NCBI RefSeq assembly: GCF_932276165.1
Contig: NC_064000.1
Span: forward strand, 8,184,001 to 8,248,000
Length of the DNA: 64,000 nt
Reading direction: 5' to 3'
Origin: Plutella xylostella
Lineage: Eukaryota > Arthropoda > Insecta > Lepidoptera > Plutellidae
The position numbers and the translations under genes were made by a program. Position 1 is the first letter of the stretch, and every line of letters starts with the position of its first letter. Of the stretch, positions 55,850 through 64,000 are shown piece after piece. The notes beneath the pieces were generated by a model. It made no database searches. It saw nothing but the letters and a program-made list of their open reading frames with translations, and was not told the DNA's origin.

Positions 55850-57045
55850 GAAATATAAAACATGAGTGTAAAAACTTTCCTAATACTTACAAGCCTTATT
55901 TGTGTGGTTTGTGTAAAACACAGCACGAGATAAAATGCCGCTGTGAAATAGATGTTTTTAAACTTTTTCAGCTGGAAAAATATAAATTGCTTTCGTTTAG
56001 TGTTTTTATTTCAGTCAGTGTTCCGCGCAGTTGGGCTCCTGAACAAATTGCTACGGATACAAAAAGCTATGTAACATCTGAAGAATTTACACAGTAACAT
56101 AATAATAATTATAAGCCATAAGTTTACAAAGCAACTAAAGAAAAAAGTGATTTTTTTCTTACTGAAATGTTGAAAGAAAGTATGGGCATGGACATAGGAT
56201 ATTCTGACGTAGAATTCTAGAAGTAGGAGAGATTTGACTTTAATTGCAACCTCATAGGGCTTCGCTGTATTTTCTTCTTTTAAACCGACTTCGAAAAAAG
56301 GAGGTCCTCAATTCGACTGTATGTGTATTTTTGTTTATATCAGGATAATCATTATTAGGTATTTTAGTCTACAAATTGTTGGTTTTTGACCCTGACATAC
56401 ATGAATTACACAATTTTTCAGAACCAATGATATGGGGGACGTTTTCATGACGTTTAGAGTTTGGCAGTTTTAGAGATGTCCGAGAGTAAAATCCTATCGA
56501 CTTGTACCTATCGATATTTGTACGGGTCAATTTGTATGTGTCAGATTCAACACCGACATTGATGATCAGTTCATCTTGCAAACAATCTATCATAGCCAAA
56601 TAGTAACAGTCCTGTAATATAATTCTTTCAAATTAATTACAAACTCACGACATTTCGACAAAAACAGCCTTTCTCGGCATTTTGAGTAAGTAAGAAATAC
56701 TGTATACCTACTTACTAAAATACAATGTAAAAAATTCTAATATTTTATCGATTTCAGAATGTCGACTTTGATGTGTCCCATCTCTAGTACGTTCCATTTT
56801 ACCAAAGTGTGTACTCAAGAAATATATATTATGCGTGGTCGTTGTCAATAAAATTACAGGTTTAACAATATTATTCATGCGTAAAACGGAATTTTTTAAA
56901 GTGTCACCCATGTCTTAAACCCTGAAAAAGCTAGCGCAGCCGCTTATAAAACGAATAATTTACTCCAGTCTAGTTTAAAATTAAAATGAAATTCAACAAA
57001 CAAATGCATCCAGCAGTCTTTAACCATAATAATCATAAGCTCATG
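55850..57045. other. Intergenic DNA with one repeat fragment
   Basis: A copy of the aaaccgacttcgaaaaaagg repeat lies at 56282-56350. The remainder has small frames only (55900-56097, 56369-56599, 56708-56911) without domain signals. Confidence 0.4.
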
Positions 57046-57183
57046 CTCTAAGGTTGCCTGTAAGAGATCGCTCTCAGCGATATGGCCGCCTATTGTACAT
57101 GAGTTCTAGTCTATAAGTATGTTTTTTGTATGTCTGATTTATGTGGTTTTCAATAAAGCAATATTCTATTCTATTCTATTCTA
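57046..57183 (+). mobile_element. 3' end of a LINE with (ATTCT)n tail, copy 2
   Basis: The segments aaggttgcctgtaagagatc, cgatatggccgcctattg and caataaagc followed by repeated attct match 6288-6404. Confidence 0.65.
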
Positions 57184-57372
57184 TGATTTCGAGTAAAGTT
57201 ATAGCCTTATGAGGCTAGTTTGAGACTCAAAGGGCCTTTGGTGTTGAATACAGAGATCAATTGATCACAGCCAAGGCGGCTATTGTCAGTGATAAGTGAT
57301 AACTATTCGATGAAGTTACAATACGCAATCGGCTATTATTCTGAGGGTTACATTACTACTGTCCTCAAGATA

Positions 57373-57780
57373 TTACACTCACGAGCAATGAAATATTTCC
57401 ACTTATAAAAGTTGTTACTAACCTCACACCAAATGACCCCCAATGATTCTTATATAATATAGCTGTCCCCGCGCGCTTTGCTTCGCCTTAAAAAGTTTTC
57501 CCGTGGGAATTCCGGGATAAAAAGTAGCCTATGTTCTTTCCCAGGGTCTAGACCATATGTATACCAAATTTCATTCAAATCCGTTCAGTAGTTTTGGCGT
57601 GAAAGAGTAACAGACAGACAGACACAGTTACTTTCGCATTTATAATATTAGTTAGGATTACGTTTTTAGTTGGTAATACATATTCTGATACGCCGGTAAA
57701 TGTAATTAGCTAGCTTTTTCCGTTTAGGAGTAAATTTGTGCTTTTTTTACTCGTTTTTTTTTTCATTTCTCTTGAGTGTA
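57373..57780. mobile_element. MITE, 'cactcacgggcaatgaaa' family, copy 4, with nested repeat
   Basis: The left part (cactcacgagcaatgaaat) and right part (cgtttttagttggtaataca, agctttttccgtttaggagt, tctcttgagtgta) are separated by a copy of the cccgtgggaattccggg repeat at 57467-57660. Confidence 0.65.
57467..57660 (+). repeat. Lepidopteran 'cccgtgggaattccggg' repeat, nested copy
   Basis: It runs from agctgtccccgcgcgctttg to ttactttcgcatttataata with a short (acag)n tract. It lies within the MITE at 57373-57780. Confidence 0.75.
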
Positions 57781-57790
57781 TTATATTAAT

Positions 57791-57920
57791 TTTGCACCAT
57801 AGTCGGTTAGAGCATAACCAGGGAGTAGTGGTTGACTTTTGACACATCTGTCATGAATTTTATATGGAGATGACGTTCAATTTATTAAATCAATCCCTGT
57901 CGGTTAGATAACCGACTACT
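57791..57920. repeat. MITE-like repeat, copy 3 of 3
   Basis: It contains ccatagtcggttagagcata, gttgacttttgacacatctg, tatatggagatgacg and the inverted ending ccctgtcggttagataaccg. The best-preserved of the three copies shows ggttag ends in opposite orientation. Confidence 0.65.
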
Positions 57921-59383
57921 GAGAAATAGGCACTAAAGGTTACGGGCTGATGATGATGGGTTAGCGGTTAGAGGTTAGGAGGTGTTACAAAAATCAAATG
58001 CACGATTGCTAAGCCCGCCATAGTAAATAAAATACACTGTAAATAACCTAACCTACAAATGAGGTCTAGAAAACATAATTACAAGCCTTGAAACGAAAGA
58101 AGAAAATCTGATTTAAAAGAAGAACCAAAGTTTTTTAATAGCCTCGTTAGCCTGTATACAGGATGCGAGCTTTTCAAAGCTTGTGGAGCCTACACTTAGG
58201 CTTAGTTCGTAGTAACTTTATCCCGATTTTAATATAAAAAGTTGATTCTATAATATTTATCAAAGTAGACTAGCACCTACCTTAGGATCCTGAAAAATAT
58301 TATTTATTAAAAGTTGTTATACCTAACTAATGCTAAAATCCCATTCTAATTAGTTTATTTATACCTATACCTTATCCAATGGCACTTACTGAAGTACTTT
58401 TAAAAAGGTCTCAGTACTTTAGTATTTGTAATTATTGAAACCAACCTTAATCCACTGTCTTACAATGTAATTTAGATCGTCAAATCTATACACAGGGTGT
58501 ACCCTGAAACTCGTGCCCAAGCCAATCATACCGCATAATCTATGAGCAACAGATTTCAGCTAAAAGCATATAAATCTTTATTTAGCGCTGAAATTCTATC
58601 TTCATTCATCAAGATCGAGTTTCGGCTAGTAAACAAACTGGTTTGGGAGCCATTTGGGGTGATCGATAAATAAATTAAACACTCTGTGGGTAGGTATAGT
58701 CACTGGATGTCACCCTGGCTGCTATGCAGAAGGTCCCGAGTTGGATTCTCAGACGGGACCTATAATTTGTTTAAATACTAATCGTCTGTCATAGTAGTGG
58801 GCATTCGAAGATTTGTCGTAAAGGGATCGCCTCATTTTCTTCTGTCAACCAGTAGAACGCGAGACCTAGACCTTTAAATACGTGCTGAGACCCTTAGTAT
58901 TGTCTGTAGAATCAACGTTTGTCGAAGTAGTGGTCACTCGAAGGTATCTCTTGTCGAAGCAATGACTTGTCGATCTATGTGTTTTCAAAGTTCGTATTGT
59001 CGAAATTTGTTGCAGTTGCAAAAAAAACATAAAATTATATAGACAACATCTAGGTTGAGTTCTTGGCGTCTCGGGTATGAATTAGGCTTTTCCCAAGGCA
59101 GTTAAAACTATATGGTAATACGTGCGTATAGTGCAAACTATACGGGCAAGCGAGGCACTGAAGCGGTGCAGTAACTGGTTTATAGTTTGGATACATTTTG
59201 CAAGTGAAGCGGGATACAGTTACTGGCAAGTTAAATGGGTTCGGGCTCATGTTGGTATGAAGCACTCGATAAACGATTAAATTTAACTACTTCAATGGTG
59301 CTTTTCGTTAAGCTTATTCAGAGGCCTTAGGGCGGCTTGAAAACATCTGACAGTCGGGTGGCCCACTTACCCGACAACTCTCA
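57921..59383. other. Intergenic DNA with a degraded SINE head
   Basis: At 58690-58790 the words accctggctgctatgcagaa and ggtcccgagttggattctc match family-2 SINEs in degraded form. The rest shows no recognisable gene. Confidence 0.4.
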
Positions 59384-59510
59384 GCACAAGCTTGCTTGTG
59401 TTGGGGTCCACCAACCCGCACTTGGCCAACGTGGTGGACTAGGCCTAAACCCTTCCTTCATTGGAAGGAGACCCGTGCCCCAGCAGTAGAGACGTAATGG
59501 GTCGTGAATA
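59384..59510 (+). repeat. SINE/LINE-tail repeat ('caacccgcacttggcc' type)
   Basis: The order cagcacaagcttgcttgtgt, caccaacccgcacttggcc, gtggtggactaggcctaaac and agacccgtgccccagcagta also occurs in pieces at 14123-14240, 18990-19080 and 31538-31600. Confidence 0.6.
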
Positions 59511-59759
59511 GTCGTGATGAATGGTGCTTTAGCTCACCAGTGTGAAGTTGGCAGCCTAAAGTTAGCAGCCTAAGTGTAGGCGACCAAATTAAGTAGGTTA
59601 CGATTTGTACCACACACATTATTCAAAATTAAGGCTAATTTCATATTACTAATAAATACAAATGTATAAAATAATGAAAATTTAAAACATCGAATGACAA
59701 AACCGCAAAATAAAAAGCAAAATAAATTTTAAAAAATCTATTCTCCATAAGTGGATGAC

Positions 59760-62700
59760 GTTTCAACCACGAAGGAGTCGGAAAGCCACGACCAAACCTA
59801 GTTTAAATCGAAGGCTGGTTAAATACCAACACCTGAAAGAAGTTTCATGAACATTGAAAGAGGATTACAGGTGTCAGTAAGAAGAAGAATGCTGAAATCT
59901 GGGGGAAAAAATACATATTTCACAAAGTGTTTTAAAATTTTCAGCTGAAAATGCTGATAAGACCACAAGGTCTGCTGGTTTTTATGATCGGCACTAATGA
60001 TTGCTGAAAACCATTTTCAGGATTTTCAGCTCACATGAGTACCTCTCCAGTTATAGGTAAATAGGTATTTAGCGGCCTAAGTCGAAATATCACTTTTATA
60101 CCCTCAGATACCCTAGAAGCAGGTGGAAAGCCACGACCAGACCTAGTCTAAATCGAAGGTTGGTTAAGTACCAACAGCTGAAAGAAAATTCATCAACATT
60201 GAAAGAGGATTACAGGTGTCAGTAAGAGGAAGAATGCTGAATTCTGGGGAAAAAATACATATTTCACAAAGTTTTTTTAAAATTTTCAGCTGAAAATGTT
60301 GATAAGACCAATACGTTTGCTGGTTTATATGATCGGCACTGATGATTACTGAAAACCTATTTCAGGATTTTCAGCTCACATGAGTACGTCTTCAGTTATA
60401 GGTAAATAGGTATTTAGCGGCCTAAGTCTAAATATCACTTTTATACCCTCAGATACCCTAGAAGCAGGTGGAAAGCCACGACCAGACCTAGTCTAAATCG
60501 AAGGTTGGTTAAGTACCAACAGCTAAAAGAAAATTCATCAACATTGAAAGAGGATTACAGGTGACAGTAAGAGGATGAATGCTGAATTCTGGGGAAAAAA
60601 AACATATTTCACAAAGTTTTTTAAAATTTTCAGCTAAAAATGTTGATAAGACCAATACGTTTGCTGGTTTATATGATCGGCACTGATGATTACTGAAAAC
60701 CTATTTCAGGATTTTCAGCTCACATGAGTACGTCTTCAGTTATAGGTAAATAGGTATTTAGCGGCCTAAGTCGAAATATTACACTCATACCCTCAGATAC
60801 CCAAGAAGCAGGTGGAAAGCCACGACCAGACCTAGATTAAATCAAAGGTTGGTTAAGTACCAATAGCTGAAAGAAGTTTCATCAACATTGAAAGAGGATT
60901 ACAGGTGCCTGTAAGAAGAAGAATGCTGAATTCTGGGGAAAAAATAGACATTTCCCAAAGTTTATTAAGATTTTAGGTGGAAATCCTCATGAATCCCCTA
61001 GATGCAGTTGGAAAGCCACGACCAGACCAAATTTAAATCAAAGGTTGGTTTAATAACCAACATCTGAAAAAAGTTTCATCAACATTGAAAGAGGATTACA
61101 GGTTCCTGTAAGAAGATGAATGCTGAATTCCGGGAAAAAAAATACACATTTCCTAAAGTTTATTGAGATTTTAGATGGAAAGCCTCATGGATCCTCTAGA
61201 AGTAGTTGGAAAGCCACGACCAGACCTAATTTAAATCAAAGGTTGGTTAAGTACCAACAGCTGAAAGAAGTTTCAACGACATTGAAAGAGGATTACAGGT
61301 GTCAGTAAGAAGAAGAATGCTGAAATCTGGGGAAAAAATACATATTTCACAAAGTGTTTTAAAATTTTCAGCTGAAAATGCTGATAAGACCACAAAGTCT
61401 GCTGGATTTTATGATCGGCACTGATGATTGCTGAAAACCATTTTCAGGATTTTCAGCTCACATGAGTACCTCTCCAGTTATAGGTAAATAGGTATTTAGC
61501 GGCCTAAGTCGAAATATCACTTTTATACCCTCAGATACCCTAGAAGCAGGTGGAAAGCCACGACCTGACCTAGTCTAAATTGAAGGTTGGTAAAGTACCA
61601 GCAGCTGAAAGAAAATTCATCAACATTGAAAGAGGATTACAGGTGTCAGTAAGAAGAAGAATGCTGAATTCTGGGGAAAAAATACATATTTAACAAAGTT
61701 TTTTAAAATTTTCAGCTAAAAATGTTGATAAGACCAATACGTTTGCTGGTTAATATGATCAACACTGATGATTACTGAAAACCATTTTCAGGATTTTCAG
61801 CTCACATGAGTACGTCTTCAGTTATAGGTAAATAGGTATTTAGCGGCCTAAGTCGAAATATTACACTCATACCCTCAGATACCCAAGAAGCAGGTGGAAA
61901 GCCACGACCAGACCTAGATTAAATCGAAGGTTGGTTAAGTACCAATAGCTGAAAGAAGTTTCATCAACATTAAAAGAGGATTACAGGTGCCTGTAAGAAG
62001 AAGAATGCTGAATTCTGGGGAAAAAATAAACATTTCCCAAAGTTTATTAAGATTTTAGGTGGAAATCCTCATGAATCCCCTAGAAGCAGTTGGAAAGCCA
62101 CGACCAGACCAAATTTAAATCAAAGGTAGGTTAATAAACAACATCTGAAAAAAGTTTCATCAACATTGAAAGAGGATCACAGGTGTCAGTAAGAAGAAGA
62201 ATGCTGAATTCTGGGGGAAAAATACATATTTCACAAAGTGTTTTAAAATTTTCAGCTGAAAATGCTGATAAGACCACAACGTCTGCTGGTTTTTATGATC
62301 GGCACTGATGATTGCTGAAAACCATTTTCAGGATTTTCAGCTCACATGAGTACCTCTCCAGTTATAGGTAAATAGGTATTTAGCGGCCTAAGTCGAAATA
62401 TTACACTCATACCCTCAGATAACCAAGAAGCAGGTGGAAAGCCACGACCAGACCTAGATTAAATCGAAGGTTGGTTAAGTACCAATAGCTGAAAGAAGTT
62501 TCATCAATATTGAAAGAGGATTACAGGTGCCTGTAAGAAGAAGAATACTGAATTCTGGGGAAAAAATAGACATTTCCCAAAGTTTATTGAGATTTTAGGT
62601 GGAAATCCTCATGAATCACCTAGAAGCAGTTGGAAAGCCACGACCAGACCAAATTTAAATCAAAGGTTGGTTAATAACCAACATCTGAAACAAGTTTCAT

Positions 62701-63045
62701 CAACATTGAAAGAGGATTACAGGTTCCTGTAAAAAGATGAATGCTGAATTCCGGGAAAAAAAATACACATTTCCTAAAGTTTATTGAGATTTTAGATGGA
62801 AAGCCTCATGGATCCCCTAGAAGTAGTTGGAAAGCCACGACTAGACCTAATTTAAATCAAAGTTTGGTTAAGTACCAACAGCTGAAAGAAGTTTCATCGA
62901 CATTGAAAGAGGATTACAGGTGTCAGTAAGAAGAAGAATGCTGAAATCTGGGGAAAAAATACATATTTCACAAAGTGTTTTAAAATTTTCAGCTGAAAAT
63001 TCTGATAAGACCACAACGTCTGCTGGTTTTTATGATTGACACTGA
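59760..63045 (+). repeat. Satellite-like tandem array of long and short units
   Basis: The word ggaaagccacg starts a unit at 59780, 60124, 60470, 60805, 61010, 61208, 61552, 61896, 62092, 62436, 62632 and 62829. Spacing is either about 335-346 bp or about 196-205 bp. Long units contain an extra block with ttttcagctgaaaatg, gctcacatgagtac and ttagcggcctaagtc that short units lack. The order is L L L S S L L S L S S. Short frames inside (61120-61308, 62741-62929) are copies of the same repeat and not genes. Confidence 0.92.
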
Positions 63046-63049
63046 TTTA

Positions 63050-64000
63050 AATTTTGAATTTGGTCTGGTCGTGGCTTTCCAACTGCATCTAGGGGATTCA
63101 TGAGGATTTCCACCTAAAATCTTAATAAACTTTGGGAAATGTCTATTTTTTCCCCAGAATTCAGCATTCTTCTTCTTACAGGCACCTGTAATCCTCTTTC
63201 AATGTTGATGAAACTTCTTTCAGCTATTGGTACTTAACCAACCTTTGATTTAATCTAGGTCTGGTCGTGGCTTTCCACCTGCTTCTTGGGTATCTGAGGG
63301 TATGAGTGTAATATTTCGACTTAGGCCGCTAAATACCTATTTACCTATAACTGAAGACGTACTCATGTGAGCTGAAAATCCTGAAATAGGTTTTCAGTTA
63401 TCATCAGTGCCGATCATATAAACCAGCAAACGTATTGGTCTTATCAACATTTTTAGCTGAAAATTTTAAAAAACTTTGTGAAATATGTATTTTTTCCCCA
63501 GAATTCAGCATTCATCCTCTTACTGTCACCTGTAATCCTCTTTCAATGTTGATGAATTTTCTTTCAGCTGTTGGTACTTAACCAACCTTCGATTTAGACT
63601 AGGTCTGGTCGTGGCTTTTCACCTGCTTCTAGGGTATCTGAGGGTATAAAAGTGATATTTAGACTTAGGCCGCTAAATACCTATTTACCTATAACTGAAG
63701 ACGTACTCATGTGAGCTGAAAATCCTGAAATAGGTTTTCAGTAATCATCAGTGCCGATCATATAAACCAGCAAACGTATTGGTCTTATCAACATTTTCAG
63801 CTGAAAATTTTAAAAAACTTTGTGAAATATGTATTTTTTCCCCAGAATTCAGCATTCTTCCTCTTACTGACACCTGTAATCCTCTTTCAATGTTGATGAA
63901 TTTTCTTTCAGCTGTTGGTACTTAACCAACCTTCGATTTAGACTAGGTCTGGTCGTGGCTTTCCACCTGCTTCTAGGGTATCTGAGGGTATAAAAGTGAT
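63050..64000 (-). repeat. Inverted arm of the satellite array
   Basis: From about 63050 the same repeat runs in reverse and can be followed to the window edge. It is the reverse complement of about 60089-61039, including the rare variant ctagatgcag (61000) seen as ctgcatctag (about 63086). The two arms enclose about 2 kb and form a long inverted repeat. Confidence 0.9.

Noticed and set aside
58494..58560. Element end suggested by acagggtgtaccctgaaact
   Set aside because: No inverted partner was found downstream.
59760..63045. CRISPR-like regular repeats
   Set aside because: Units are hundreds of bases long without unique spacers, and the DNA is eukaryotic; this is a satellite array.

Overview
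This window looks like nuclear DNA from a moth or butterfly (Lepidoptera). It is AT-rich and full of interspersed repeats typical of that order: tRNA-derived SINEs, repeats carrying (ACAG)n tracts, TIR-bounded MITEs, and LINE 3' ends with short tandem tails. Its only host genes are spliced, multi-transmembrane insect gustatory receptors. No RNA gene, CRISPR array or operon is visible. Species and chromosome cannot be read from the sequence.

Layout. Positions 1-24,200 are gene-poor and hold SINEs, MITEs, LINE fragments and one long CR1/Jockey-type LINE (15,661-18,853, minus) whose endonuclease-RT frame is still open. Positions 24,321-51,895 hold a tandem array of eight gustatory receptor (Gr) genes, here A to H from left to right, all on the minus strand. 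Each has four coding exons of about 714, 84, 148 and 161 nt, with introns in phases 0, 0 and 1, giving proteins of about 367-369 aa. By sequence they alternate between a 'beta-position' type (H, F, D, B) and an 'alpha' type (G, E, C, A). The array is therefore four tandem copies of a two-gene unit, in transcription order H-G, F-E, D-C, B-A. Without inserted transposons a unit is about 4.1-4.5 kb. Gene F carries a 14-nt inserted inverted copy in exon 2 and is probably broken; the other seven have open exons and plausible splice sites.

Intron 1 has repeatedly been hit by mobile DNA: a 1.17-kb TIR element beside the splice donor of A, a Harbinger remnant in C, a 1.45-kb TA-flanked element in G, and a composite insertion in D. 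In D an R1-like LINE lies inside a TIR element. That LINE (34,798-39,552, flanked by 10-bp direct repeats) has in its 3' part a fragment whose translation matches the C-terminal half of the superfamily-1 helicase of alphavirus-like plant and insect RNA viruses. It is thus a LINE/RNA-virus chimera, the most unusual object in the window.

Positions 52,000-59,700 again hold repeats, including a 518-bp hAT-type MITE with perfect 8-bp target duplications. From 59,760 to the end is a satellite-like array built of long (about 344 bp) and short (about 197 bp) units, ending in a large inverted copy that runs off the window.

The Gr genes are inferred to encode chemosensory membrane channels, probably for plant compounds. 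Their recent duplication, patchy near-identity and transposon load suggest a fast-evolving, locally homogenised cluster.
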